DNA from: Fluviicola sp.
Lineage (GTDB): Bacteria > Bacteroidota > Bacteroidia > Flavobacteriales_D > Crocinitomicaceae
Reading direction: 5' to 3'
DNA: 15,586 bases
NCBI RefSeq assembly: GCF_030151805.1
Contig: NZ_JASLCN010000395.1
Coordinates: 1-15,586, forward strand
A program made the translations under genes and the position numbers. Of the stretch, positions 1 through 7,454 are shown piece after piece. Within the stretch, counting starts at the first letter, position 1; each line of letters begins with the position of its first letter. The notes beneath the pieces were generated by a model. That model ran no database searches. It saw only the letters and a program-made list of their open reading frames with translations, and had not been told where the DNA came from.

Positions 1-343
1 CGAAATTCTCAAACACTGGAAAAAGGAACGGGTAGTTGCTATTGACGAAGCGCAATTTTTCGACGAAGGATTGATTGCTATCTGCAACGACCTGGCGAAA
101 CACGGAGTAAGAGTGATTATCGCCGGCCTGGACATGGATTATCTCGGGCAGCCTTTCGGCCCGATGCCGAATCTGCTCTGTATGGCAGAATATGTTACAA
201 AAGTGCATGCGATTTGCGTTTCATGTGGTAACTTAGCACAATACTCACATCGAACAACGAAAGATGAAGGTCAGGTGCTGGTTGGAGCCGTTGAAAAGTA
301 CGAACCTTTATGCCGCAGTTGCTACAATAAAATTGAGCATTGA
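1..343 (+). CDS. tdk: Thymidine kinase (type II), C-terminal part, 5' end cut by window edge
   Basis: The reading frame is open from base 2 to the TGA at 341-343, so the gene begins upstream of the window; about 113 residues are visible. The protein phosphorylates thymidine to dTMP in the cytosol for pyrimidine salvage. The visible part starts just before the Walker B-like segment [11 protein letters not shown], which is diagnostic for type II thymidine kinases. It continues with the [16 protein letters not shown] segment and ends with two zinc-binding cysteine pairs, CVSC and CRSC, in the lasso/zinc domain. The P-loop lies outside the window. The stop codon overlaps the TTG start of murF-alr by four bases (TTGA), which implies co-translation. 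The TTG at 71 lies inside the conserved domain and is not a real start. Identification is secure. Confidence 0.95.
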   Translation, partial: EILKHWKKERVVAIDEAQFFDEGLIAICNDLAKHGVRVIIAGLDMDYLGQPFGPMPNLLCMAEYVTKVHAICVSCGNLAQYSHRTTKDEGQVLVGAVEKYEPLCRSCYNKIEH

Positions 344-2628
344 GATTACATTATTCCATCGAAGCGTGTGCTGAAATTTTTCAGGCAAAAACAGTTGGTT
401 CACATCCGGAATCAATCACACATGTTTACTTCGATTCCCGAAAAATTCAACAAGCCAAAGGAGCGCTTTTCTTTGCATTGAGCGGAAATTCCCGTTCCGG
501 AAGTGAATTTATCGAACAGGCATACCAGCAGGGAATTCGTTTATTTGTTGTTCCGAAACACGCTGCAATCAAATTTCAATCCGATGCTTTGTATTTCCTG
601 GTGGAAGATGCTTTGACCGCTTTACAGCAATTGGCGAGCTATCACCGGAAACGGTTTACGTATCCTGTTGTGGCAATTACGGGAAGCGTGGGGAAAACCA
701 CTTTCAAAGAATGGATTTTTCATTGCATTTCGGATAGATTCAAAGTGGTCCGAAGTCCGAAAAGCTTCAATTCTCAAATTGGTGTGGCACTTTCTTTGCT
801 GGAAATGCACGAAAATGCTTCCATTGCATTTATAGAAGCCGGAATTTCCAAACCCGGAGAAATGAGCATTCTCCGCGATATGATTGCTCCCGATTTTGGG
901 ATTTTCACAGCATTCGGGAAAGCTCACCGGGAAAATTTCGCAAACAACGAAGCACATTTACTGGAAAAATGGAGCTTGTTCCGCGAATGCAAACTGGCAT
1001 TCATTCCACATACTTTCGCCGATCTGGAAAACCGGCTTCCGGGAAATTTCCAGATTTGCCCTTCGTATGAAAACCATCGTTTTCCGGCCGGATACAGCGG
1101 TATGCTCGGTGTTTTGAAAACATTCCTGGTTTATCTGCAATTCGACCCGAAAGAAATACAGGAACGCATTGATTCCCTTCCGACTCTTGCCCTGCGCATG
1201 GAGGTTTTTGAAGGAATCAACAACAATACGATTATCAACGATACCTACAACCTGGATATCGACGCACTCAGCGAAGCGTTGATTCATCAACGTCAACTGG
1301 CTTCCGGCAGAAAACGCATCGTGGTGATCGGTTTGTCTGAAAAACATGCACACGAACGTCTGGAAATCGAACGTTTAATCAGCAGTTTTGATCCGGATGA
1401 ATTTCATTTTATTCCTGAGGGAAAAACGATTCCGTGGGAAAACTTTCACAATTCCGTGGTCCTGGTAAAAGCACACCGTGACCGTGCATTCGAGCATGAA
1501 GTGGCACGTGGTAAAGCCTTGAAGCATCGTACCGTTGTGGAAATCAACCTCAGTGCCATCAAACACAACATTTCCTTTTACCAATCCCGATTACCGAAAG
1601 GAGTGAAAATTCTGGCGATGGTAAAAGCTTCTTCTTACGGAGCTGGGGCCGATAAAGTAGCTGCTTTTTTACAGCAAAGCGGGATCCGGAATTTCGGAGT
1701 GGCTTTTGCGGATGAAGGGGTGGAATTACGCAAAGCCGGAATCGGGATTTCTTCTTCGGTAGTCGTCATGAATCCGGATCCGGAACACAGTGACCTGATC
1801 GTCGAATACCGTTTGGAACCAGCTATTTATTCCTTCGAACAATTGGATGAATTCATCACGACACTCATTCACAAACAACTTTCGAATTACCCGATTCACC
1901 TGAAGTTTGATACCGGAATGCACCGCTTAGGATTTTCTCCGAAAGACAAAGAACGTGTACTTGCCGTGATTAATTCTCAACCGGAAGTGAAAATTCAGGG
2001 AATTTATTCGCACCTGGCAGATGCCGACAATCCTGTTCACAGCGAGTTTACAAAGAAACAACTGGAAACGTTCGAATCCATTATTTCCTATTTCAAAGAG
2101 CACACTTCTGATTCATTCTCGGCACATGTCCTGAATTCGGAAGGTTCACTCCGCTATCCGGAATACAGTTACGACATGATCCGTTTGGGAATTTCCATGT
2201 ACGGCTACACCGAAAACAAAGAACTCAAAGCTTTTCTTCAGCCAAGTGTTTCGTGGTACAGTTCTATTTCGCAGATCAAATCCGTTCCGAAAGGCGATTT
2301 CATCGGTTACGGCTGCACCTATGAAGCAACAGAGGATCTAACGATTGCGATTGTTCCTGTTGGTTATGCGGACGGCTTCAGACGCAGTTTGAGCAACGGA
2401 GCAGGGTCGGTTTCTATTCACGGAATCATGTGCCCGGTTGTGGGCCGCGTTTGCATGGATATGATCATGGTCGATGTTAGTTCGGTGGATGCAAAGATCA
2501 ATGATCCGGTAGAAATTATTGGTCCGAATCAAAAAATGGAGGATTTTGCCAAAGCAATGGGAACAATTCCTTACGAAGTGATGACCGGGTTATCGAGACG
2601 CATGCACCGGGTGTATGTAGAGGAATAG
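340..2628 (+). CDS. murF-alr: Bifunctional MurF (D-Ala-D-Ala-adding ligase) / alanine racemase fusion
   Basis: This 762-residue cytosolic fusion belongs to peptidoglycan precursor synthesis. The MurF half (about 1-395) would join D-Ala-D-Ala to UDP-MurNAc-tripeptide. The racemase half (about 398-762) makes D-alanine using PLP. MurF shows a P-loop TGSVGKTT at 114-121, a GKAHRENF motif near 193-200 with K210 as probable carbamylated lysine, and NDTYN at 300-304. The racemase has the PLP lysine K429 in [10 protein letters not shown]615 in RLGISMYG, catalytic Y657 in GYGCTY and CMD at 705-707, so it looks intact. The MurF half is shorter than usual: the stretch between WSLF (211-214) and LRMEVFEG (285-292) lacks a recognisable HNxxNxxA region, and KGSR is replaced by KAHR (377-380). 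An in-frame TGA at 334-336 leaves TTG at 340 as the only sensible start; it overlaps the tdk stop. Confidence 0.93.
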   Translation: MRLHYSIEACAEIFQAKTVGSHPESITHVYFDSRKIQQAKGALFFALSGNSRSGSEFIEQAYQQGIRLFVVPKHAAIKFQSDALYFLVEDALTALQQLASYHRKRFTYPVVAITGSVGKTTFKEWIFHCISDRFKVVRSPKSFNSQIGVALSLLEMHENASIAFIEAGISKPGEMSILRDMIAPDFGIFTAFGKAHRENFANNEAHLLEKWSLFRECKLAFIPHTFADLENRLPGNFQICPSYENHRFPAGYSGMLGVLKTFLVYLQFDPKEIQERIDSLPTLALRMEVFEGINNNTIINDTYNLDIDALSEALIHQRQLASGRKRIVVIGLSEKHAHERLEIERLISSFDPDEFHFIPEGKTIPWENFHNSVVLVKAHRDRAFEHEVARGKALKHRTVVEINLSAIKHNISFYQSRLPKGVKILAMVKASSYGAGADKVAAFLQQSGIRNFGVAFADEGVELRKAGIGISSSVVVMNPDPEHSDLIVEYRLEPAIYSFEQLDEFITTLIHKQLSNYPIHLKFDTGMHRLGFSPKDKERVLAVINSQPEVKIQGIYSHLADADNPVHSEFTKKQLETFESIISYFKEHTSDSFSAHVLNSEGSLRYPEYSYDMIRLGISMYGYTENKELKAFLQPSVSWYSSISQIKSVPKGDFIGYGCTYEATEDLTIAIVPVGYADGFRRSLSNGAGSVSIHGIMCPVVGRVCMDMIMVDVSSVDAKINDPVEIIGPNQKMEDFAKAMGTIPYEVMTGLSRRMHRVYVEE

Positions 2629-2876
2629 ATCTTACTTTTTGGAGGTTTCTTATTTTTTCCCGCTGAGGAACACAGTAGATCGAAGAAACTTCAACTTTGC
2701 GTCCTTTGCTTCTTAGCGTTAATGCAAAGTGGTTTTTTATTTGAAACGCAAAGAATTGAAGAGCGCAAAGAGCAGAATTTATTCAAAACAGAAAATGCAC
2801 AAATCTCTTGCTGTGACTGGGCTAATAGATATATGTCTATCCGTATTTTTTTACAAAAAAAATGAAAAATTAAGCT
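2629..2876. other. Non-coding region between convergent genes
   Basis: This is about 248 bases between the murF-alr stop and the stop of the convergent OmpA-like gene. I see no credible gene; the open frame at 2729-2968 has no protein character and runs into the OmpA gene. The left half carries repeated CTTTGC/GCAAAG words (annotated separately). The right half is very AT-rich, including T and A runs at 2847-2863. A 5-bp stem (ATAGA/TCTAT, 2826-2841) is too weak to be called a terminator, so no convincing terminator is seen for either flanking gene. Confidence 0.6.
2695..2770. repeat. Cluster of CTTTGC / GCAAAG inverted words
   Basis: Five copies of one hexamer occur within 76 bases. CTTTGC is at 2695-2700 and 2704-2709, and its reverse complement GCAAAG is at 2724-2729, 2748-2753 and 2765-2770. 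The inner pair can form a 6-bp hairpin with a 14-base loop containing TTAGCGTTAA. The 12-mer GCAAAGGACGCA, read on the minus strand across 2698-2709, recurs at 7398-7409 in another intergenic region. From general familiarity, words such as CTTTGCGTCTTTGCG are common in Bacteroidota intergenic DNA. I infer a decayed member of a dispersed intergenic repeat family. Confidence 0.5.
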
Positions 2877-3626
2877 CTACTCTTTCCGGTAGAAAATGGC
2901 TTCTACTCTCCGGTTCAAAGACATATTGGTTTCTGAATCGTCGGGAACCAAACGTCTGCTGTTGCTAAATCCTTCCGCGCTCATTCGTTTGTAGTCCACA
3001 TCATTCTGACTCAAATAATTCATGACGGCAAAGGCACGTTTTTTCGACAATTCCATGTCATCTGCACAACAAACATGCCCGTGTAATTTCAACAACAAGG
3101 TTGTGTCTTCCACCATCAGGTTTCGCAGTTTGACGAGATTGGTGTATGATCCGGAAAGAAATTCGGCTGAACCGCCTATGAAGTTGATGTTCAGATTCAG
3201 TGGTTTGTTCAATTCGAACGCCAGTTTCGGTACTTCTTTTTTTCCGTAGAATAAGATATCAACTCTGCGGTTCTCCTCATCCGGCACAACCCGAAACCCG
3301 GAAGTTTCATTGGCATTGACAGTTTCTATTTTGACACGACTGAGCGCTGTGTTTTTCAGTAAATCTTCTACCGCTTTGATTCTGTCAGCGGCTAAATGGT
3401 TGTTCCTGGAAACAGATCCGCTTGAATCGGTATATCCGACCAAACGGATCACAGAAAGAGATGATACATCAACCTTTTTCAATTGTTCCAGGAATTGATC
3501 TGTATGGAATACTTCCGACTGATTGTAGGCAAACAAAACGCTGAGTGAGTCTTTTCTTACCTCATCCTGAGCGAAACAGGAAGAACATGAAAGAATGAAA
3601 CAAATGGAAAGTAGGTTTAATTTCAT
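2877..3626 (-). CDS. Exported protein with two tandem OmpA-like domains
   Basis: The 249-residue protein starts with a signal peptide ending in CFAQ, with probable cleavage before Q20; C14 or C17 makes lipoprotein processing an alternative. Two OmpA C-terminal-like domains follow. The first (about 28-127) has GYTDSSG at 64-70 with the peptidoglycan-contacting Asp67, then Arg82, and ends with ENRRVDILFY. The second (about 138-246) has GHVCCADD at 183-190, R197 and LNRRVEAIFY. There the usual Asp of the GHTD motif is replaced by cysteine, so only the first copy keeps both residues known to contact diaminopimelate in this family. No beta-barrel precedes them, so the protein is probably periplasmic and binds peptidoglycan. 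It lies 57 bp after the STAS-like gene on the same strand and may be co-transcribed with it. Confidence 0.85.
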   Translation of the reverse strand: MKLNLLSICFILSCSSCFAQDEVRKDSLSVLFAYNQSEVFHTDQFLEQLKKVDVSSLSVIRLVGYTDSSGSVSRNNHLAADRIKAVEDLLKNTALSRVKIETVNANETSGFRVVPDEENRRVDILFYGKKEVPKLAFELNKPLNLNINFIGGSAEFLSGSYTNLVKLRNLMVEDTTLLLKLHGHVCCADDMELSKKRAFAVMNYLSQNDVDYKRMSAEGFSNSRRLVPDDSETNMSLNRRVEAIFYRKE

Positions 3627-3683
3627 ATGCCAGGTTTTCAGATAAAACGATGATTGTCTGTTTCGTTACATCTGTTTGTACTT

Positions 3684-4082
3684 CTAAACCAATGAAGAAA
3701 TCCATTTGTGTGCTTCTTCGAAACGCGCAAAGGTTTTCATTGGAATAGGTGGTTTCTTCAATCCGTAGATCAAATTAATGATGAATCCTGTCAGTTTATT
3801 CGGGGCGATCATCGCCATAGCGGAATAGGTCAACGGCAATTCTTTTGCTGCCAATGCTCTTGTTTCTTTATCCGGAACAGCAGATTTGGCAATGGTAATA
3901 ATCAGTTTGACGGGTTTGTTCTCATTCAGGGATTTTACCAAAGCCACATTGGAAGCAATGGTTTCAACGGTCCTGTTAGTCGCTTTCGATTCCGCATAAA
4001 TAGTTATTGAATCAACCCGCCAATACTTAGCCAATTCAGATTCTCCGATTACCGGATGCTGCATCAATTCTTCCAGTTTCAT
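3684..4082 (-). CDS. Small STAS/SEC14-like (DUF7793-type) protein
   Basis: This is a 132-residue cytosolic protein without signal peptide or membrane segment. I chose the ATG at 4080-4082 (MKLEELMQHP), which begins 2 bp after the stop of the upstream methyltransferase; a longer open frame to 4175 lies inside that gene. The C-terminal half resembles small Bacteroidota proteins classed as STAS/SEC14-like or DUF7793. It has an alanine-rich helix (around 83-93), a stretch like AMIAPNKLTGFIINLIYG, then KPPIPMKTFARFEEAHKWI close to the end, where P-x-K-x-F followed by A-x-x-W is the recognisable signature. The family's biochemical function is unknown to me, so none is assigned. Placement directly behind the DNA repair gene suggests co-expression. 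The family call is from memory of the motif. Confidence 0.8.
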   Translation of the reverse strand: MKLEELMQHPVIGESELAKYWRVDSITIYAESKATNRTVETIASNVALVKSLNENKPVKLIITIAKSAVPDKETRALAAKELPLTYSAMAMIAPNKLTGFIINLIYGLKKPPIPMKTFARFEEAHKWISSLV

Positions 4083-4084
4083 AA

Positions 4085-4897
4085 CTACTTTTCTATCGCC
4101 AGTAAGATTTGTTTTCGCCAGCTTCCCCAACGAAAATGACCGATCTTTCCGCTTTGATGCACCACGCGATGACAAGGAATCAACAAAGCAATGGGATTTG
4201 CTCCTACTGCCGTTCCAACTGCCCGTGACGCATTCAGATCTCCCAATTTCTCAGCAATGACTCCATAAGTCACCAATTCGGATTTTGGAAGGGAAGCCAA
4301 TTCATTCCACACGCTTACCTGGAACGAAGTTGCTTTTACGGAAACCGGCAAAACGGGAATATCTTCCTTTTTGACAAAATAATTCACCAAAGCCTGGTAA
4401 GCCAACAAGTTTAATTCCGTTTGTTCTTCTTTCAATGCCACTTTGGGGAAAGTCTTTTTCAAACGGGTCAAACCGGCATCTGTATCTTCAAAAGTAACCT
4501 GACAGATTCCGAATTCGTTGCTCGCAATAAAAACCGTTCCCAAGAAATAGGGAAAGATCGAGTAAGCAATTTCTGTCGGTTCACTTTGGAGGATTTGAAT
4601 ATCCAGGTCAAAATCAGGTTGTTTTATTTCCCCATTTTTCTCCTCAAAGAGGTCAAAAATGGAAATCTGGGAGGGTTTTACCTGGGCCAAAGAAGGAGAA
4701 AAGGCATCCTGCACAAACCGCAGTGGATCTTTTCCCAGGTTTTCCTGGAATAAATGCTGTGTTTCCCACTCGCCCAATTCCAGTCGTTTAGACAATTCCG
4801 TTATTGAAATCCCGATTTGTTGGGAATCAAGCATCCATTTCAGGGTGTTAAAAAGCAGCTCCATGCGTTGAAATTGATATGAAAAATCAGTTTCCAT
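4085..4897 (-). CDS. ogt: O6-methylguanine-DNA methyltransferase with N-terminal AraC-like HTH remnant
   Basis: This 270-residue suicide repair enzyme transfers methyl groups from O6-methylguanine to its own cysteine. The catalytic domain (about 185-270) has SFQVSVWNEL, the Arg finger in ASRAVG (R226), ANP (N234) and the active-site PCHRVV (C242), then FRWG near the end. An Ogt-type N-terminal ribonuclease-H-like domain covers about 100-180. Residues 12-64 look like one AraC-type helix-turn-helix (ITELSKRLELGEWETQHLFQ, then LGKDPLRFVQ). The second HTH normally present in Bacteroidota Ada-like fusions is replaced by a short linker (66-95). The Ada zinc/phosphotriester domain is absent. Whether it can still bind a promoter is doubtful. 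Its start faces the divergent gene at 5031, and the STAS-like gene follows 2 bp after its stop. The symbol ogt describes activity; an Ada-type name is equally defensible. Confidence 0.92.
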   Translation of the reverse strand: METDFSYQFQRMELLFNTLKWMLDSQQIGISITELSKRLELGEWETQHLFQENLGKDPLRFVQDAFSPSLAQVKPSQISIFDLFEEKNGEIKQPDFDLDIQILQSEPTEIAYSIFPYFLGTVFIASNEFGICQVTFEDTDAGLTRLKKTFPKVALKEEQTELNLLAYQALVNYFVKKEDIPVLPVSVKATSFQVSVWNELASLPKSELVTYGVIAEKLGDLNASRAVGTAVGANPIALLIPCHRVVHQSGKIGHFRWGSWRKQILLAIEK

Positions 4898-4905
4898 TCA
4901 GAGGG

Positions 4906-4913
4906 GAAAGGTA
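4906..4913 (-). promoter_or_regulatory. Possible -7 box of the methyltransferase operon (TACCTTTC)
   Basis: Read on the minus strand, TACCTTTC differs from the Bacteroidota -7 consensus TAnnTTTG at one position and lies 8 bases upstream of the ATG. I found no -33 element at the usual spacing, so this is a weak prediction. Confidence 0.3.
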
Positions 4914-5010
4914 GGAAAAAGAACTGGTCTGACAGTATTTTAATCAAAAAAAAATTAATTCAACAACAGTTTGCAGTTAGTAATACACACTTAAATTAAG
5001 GAAACTTTTC

Positions 5011-5018
5011 TAGCTTTG
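5011..5018 (+). promoter_or_regulatory. Bacteroidota -7 promoter box (TAGCTTTG)
   Basis: TAGCTTTG matches the Bacteroidota sigma-A consensus TAnnTTTG exactly and lies 12 bases before the ATG at 5031. A transcript starting about 5-7 bases after it would have a leader of only about 5-8 bases. No good -33 TTTG is seen at standard spacing; the nearest, at 4970-4973, is too far away. The box overlaps an in-frame TTG (5016), which argues that the TTG is not the start codon. Confidence 0.6.
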
Positions 5019-5030
5019 CCGAAAAAAACA

Positions 5031-6527
5031 ATGCGATCAATCAACATTCTCCTAATCCTCCTAACGCTATCTTCTTTTGTATTCAGCCAGGAGCAAACTG
5101 ATTTGGGAACTTTCAAAGCACCTAAATATTTTGCACAAGTTCATGACCTTCACATTAGCGATGATGCTATTCTTTTGAATTACTCTCCGTATGTTCCCGT
5201 AGCCAATCTCAGCCTGATAAAATATGGTCTTTACAGATACGCTCCGTTAAATACCAATGGGGAATTAACTGAAAAAAAAATCCCTACTGACCAGGGAATT
5301 ATTACACAAGCTTATTACTCAGGAGATACCATTAATGAGTTTGTTGTCTACTTCAAGAAAGGATTTCCAAAATATCAATACAGTTACGTGATTCGAAAAA
5401 GAAGTTGCAAAACGATGGAGTTGTTAGGTACCGAAAAAAAGCTGACCGAGTATCAATTTCGTGAGCTGATGGATTATCGATATGCAAATCTATATCATGA
5501 AGGAAACGAATTTGTATTTGTAGAGATGACCGAAAAAGAAGGAAACATTACCTTCTTATCCAATGATTTTGAGGAAATCAATAAAATTAAAATCAATGAT
5601 CCTTTGTTTTCCGCTCTTGAATCAAAACAGTATTATTTCGCAAAAGTAAATCCCGATGGGAGTATCCTTTTAATTTTCCCGAGCTGGAATAAAGAAAAAA
5701 TCACTCCGCTTTCGGATGTGAAAAACACGATTTTACATGTGACACCCGAAGGAGAAATTCATTCCATGGTAACCAACTTTTCGGGTTCAAACACTTATCC
5801 GGTCCCGCATAATTTTGGTAATTATGAATACAATGCAAAAACAGGAGAAATTACCTGGTGCTATATTACCAGCTCGAATACCCAACCTGAACAAAATGGT
5901 CTTGGGATTGCAAGATGGAATCTGAATGGAAATTTGCTTTCAAATACCAACACCATTCTCAATTTCGAAACCATTTTCAAAGATGAACCAGAGATTCAGA
6001 ATTGGTTTAAATCCAAGCATGTTTCAACCGAAGAAATTTGGGGAAAATATGGTCGCTACGGATACATTTCTCTGTTGAGGTCGGGCGATGACTTGTACGC
6101 AACTATCAGTAATCCTACCGTGACCCCGGAATTGGTTTCTGCTCTTTATGTCAGCAAAATTGATGATGATGGGAATATGCAATGGATTAAACCAATTCTT
6201 ACATCCTTTCAAATGCCCAATTTCTATTCCGGAACTCCATTTATGAAAGATGGAAAAATTCATATCCTGTTGGCCGACTTTACGGTCAATATGGATAGAA
6301 ATCAGCACATCAACAAGTTTTTCGCCAAACAGGATGCTGAATTTACCTTTTTCGACATTGCTTTGAATCCAAAAGATGGCAACGAACTCAGTAATGACCG
6401 AATGGATGTAACACTTGGCTCCGACAAGAGATTGTTATCCATTTCCCTGAATGAAAAAGAGTTCAAAGCCTTTTTAGAAATTCAATCCGGAAAAACAATA
6501 AACTACAAGGAAATTATCCTGAAGTAA
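5031..6527 (+). CDS. Exported protein of unknown function (498 aa)
   Basis: I do not recognise the family. The chosen ATG at 5031 gives a clean signal peptide (MRSINILLILLTLSSFVFSQ, then EQTD). The in-frame TTG at 5016 lies in the promoter box and would put PKKT ahead of it. After the signal there are no membrane segments and no T9SS sorting domain. The mature protein is rich in beta-prone stretches with repeated D-G/N-G turns (NPDGSILLIFPSW, YNAKTGEITWCYI, SKIDDDGNMQWI, MKDGKIHILLADF). Such strands look like blades of a beta-propeller, but no repeat is regular enough to prove it. A periplasmic or outer-membrane-associated location is inferred. It is transcribed alone, from the box at 5011 to the terminator at 6582-6616. 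Confidence 0.85.
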   Translation: MRSINILLILLTLSSFVFSQEQTDLGTFKAPKYFAQVHDLHISDDAILLNYSPYVPVANLSLIKYGLYRYAPLNTNGELTEKKIPTDQGIITQAYYSGDTINEFVVYFKKGFPKYQYSYVIRKRSCKTMELLGTEKKLTEYQFRELMDYRYANLYHEGNEFVFVEMTEKEGNITFLSNDFEEINKIKINDPLFSALESKQYYFAKVNPDGSILLIFPSWNKEKITPLSDVKNTILHVTPEGEIHSMVTNFSGSNTYPVPHNFGNYEYNAKTGEITWCYITSSNTQPEQNGLGIARWNLNGNLLSNTNTILNFETIFKDEPEIQNWFKSKHVSTEEIWGKYGRYGYISLLRSGDDLYATISNPTVTPELVSALYVSKIDDDGNMQWIKPILTSFQMPNFYSGTPFMKDGKIHILLADFTVNMDRNQHINKFFAKQDAEFTFFDIALNPKDGNELSNDRMDVTLGSDKRLLSISLNEKEFKAFLEIQSGKTINYKEIILK

Positions 6528-6581
6528 GTATTTGCCGCTAAGTGATTTCAAACCCTTGCAAAATGAATATTTGATTCTGAT

Positions 6582-6616
6582 AAAAGAGCTGTTTCAAAAA
6601 ATGAAGCAGCTTTTTT
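6582..6616 (+). terminator. Intrinsic terminator after the 498-aa exported protein
   Basis: A 10-bp stem (AGCTGTTTCA at 6587-6596 with TGAAGCAGCT at 6602-6611, one G-T wobble) closes a 5-base A loop and runs directly into six T residues (6611-6616). A-rich bases before the stem could extend the pairing with the T tract. It lies about 55 bp after the stop at 6527. Confidence 0.85.
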
Positions 6617-6648
6617 CAGTTTAAACCCTAAAATCCTCAGGTTATTCC

Positions 6649-6656
6649 TAACTTTG
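6649..6656 (+). promoter_or_regulatory. Bacteroidota -7 promoter box (TAACTTTG)
   Basis: This is an exact match to TAnnTTTG, 26 bases upstream of the GTG start at 6683 and downstream of the terminator at 6582-6616, so it is well placed to drive the next gene. No clear -33 element is seen. Confidence 0.55.
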
Positions 6657-6682
6657 CGCCAAAATCACTTAAATCTTTTATC

Positions 6683-7333
6683 GTGAAAAAAAGACTCTTC
6701 TTTTTCATATCATTCTTATGTTTTGGCCAAATGACTCAGGCTCAAACGATGCAAGACCTTTTTCAGGAATCCACTGTGCCGTTTTACTGGTTCGGAATCG
6801 ACTTTTCCCATGTTCAGTTGATTGCTTCCTTTGCACAATCGGAAGAAAGTGGCGAAAAGAATGCTGAGTTACTAAAAAACAAGTATTTCAAGGGTTGGAA
6901 TAATTTGTTCATTTACGAAGCCGACAAGTATAACGTGTCTGAAATGCTGCATAAAAAATCGGTTGAAATTAACCTGGATCCGATTACAAAAATCAACAAC
7001 CAGGCAAATGTTGAGGAAATGGAGGTTACGAAGGAAACTCATTATACTGCGGATCAGATTAAGGAGTTCGTAAAGGATTATGATTTTGACGTGAAAGAGG
7101 GAATCGGAGTTTTCTTTATTGCAGAATGTCTGAACAAACCACTCGAGCACGGAATCTATCATGTTGTTTTCATCAATCTTGCCAACAACGAAGTATTGCA
7201 TACCCAATCAATAACCGGAGAAACAGGTGGTTTCGGAGTCCGGAATTACTATGCCAGATCTTACTTAGAAGTCATGGAGAGCATTCAAAAGACTCAATAC
7301 AAGAAGTGGAAGAAATTGTATTTCGGGAAATAA
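6683..7333 (+). CDS. Exported protein of unknown function (216 aa)
   Basis: The GTG start at 6683 gives a typical signal peptide (MKKRLFFFISFLCFGQMTQAQ, cleavage probably before TMQD); no ATG upstream fits. The mature part of about 195 residues has no membrane segment, no T9SS sorting domain and no catalytic motif I recognise. Recognisable blocks are PFYWFGIDFSHVQLI near 33-47, KYFKGWNNLFIYEADKYNV in the middle, GIGVFFIAECLNKP, and GGFGVRNYYARSYLEVM near the C-terminus. I believe these blocks recur in other uncharacterised Bacteroidota proteins, but that is from memory. It is a monocistronic unit between the -7 box at 6649 and the strong terminator at 7350. A periplasmic location is inferred. 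Confidence 0.85.
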   Translation: MKKRLFFFISFLCFGQMTQAQTMQDLFQESTVPFYWFGIDFSHVQLIASFAQSEESGEKNAELLKNKYFKGWNNLFIYEADKYNVSEMLHKKSVEINLDPITKINNQANVEEMEVTKETHYTADQIKEFVKDYDFDVKEGIGVFFIAECLNKPLEHGIYHVVFINLANNEVLHTQSITGETGGFGVRNYYARSYLEVMESIQKTQYKKWKKLYFGK

Positions 7334-7349
7334 GAAATAATAGAAAAAC

Positions 7350-7385
7350 AAAAACCGGCATTGAGTGAGTCATGCCGGTTTTTTT
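7350..7385. terminator. Bidirectional intrinsic terminator between convergent genes
   Basis: A perfect 12-bp stem (AAAAACCGGCAT at 7350-7361 with ATGCCGGTTTTT at 7372-7383) has a 10-base loop and ends in a run of seven T residues (7379-7385). On the minus strand the complement of the left arm gives a TTTTTGTTTTT tract, so it can also end transcription of the phosphatase operon that stops at 7455. Its position between convergent genes fits this double use. Confidence 0.92.
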
Positions 7386-7397
7386 ATTTAAGATGAT

Positions 7398-7409
7398 GCA
7401 AAGGACGCA
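7398..7409. repeat. Second copy of an intergenic 12-mer (GCAAAGGACGCA)
   Basis: The 12-mer is the reverse complement of bases 2698-2709 and again lies in a gap between convergent genes. The match continues only in part beyond the 12-mer (G/A, then diverging). It is probably another decayed member of the dispersed intergenic repeat seen at 2695-2770. Confidence 0.4.
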
Positions 7410-7454
7410 GACGATTTTTATTGCCCTCTTCTAAATTCTCATACAAGACCTGTT

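Noticed and set aside
71..73. TTG as start of a 90-residue thymidine kinase-like protein
   Set aside because: The frame is open to the window edge and the Walker B-like segment lies upstream of this codon, so the gene is cut rather than short.
2826..2841. ATAGA/TCTAT hairpin before a T run as terminator of murF-alr
   Set aside because: Only a 5-bp AT-rich stem, nearly 200 bases from the stop and separated from the T run; too weak.
2729..2968. 79-residue open frame in the gap after murF-alr
   Set aside because: Lysine-rich, composition-driven translation of AT-rich DNA that runs antisense into the OmpA gene; no conserved motif or start signal.
4083..4175. N-terminal extension of the STAS-like gene into the methyltransferase gene
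   Set aside because: The extra 31 residues lie in another frame of the conserved methyltransferase C-terminus. The ATG at 4080-4082, 2 bp after the stop, is the natural start.
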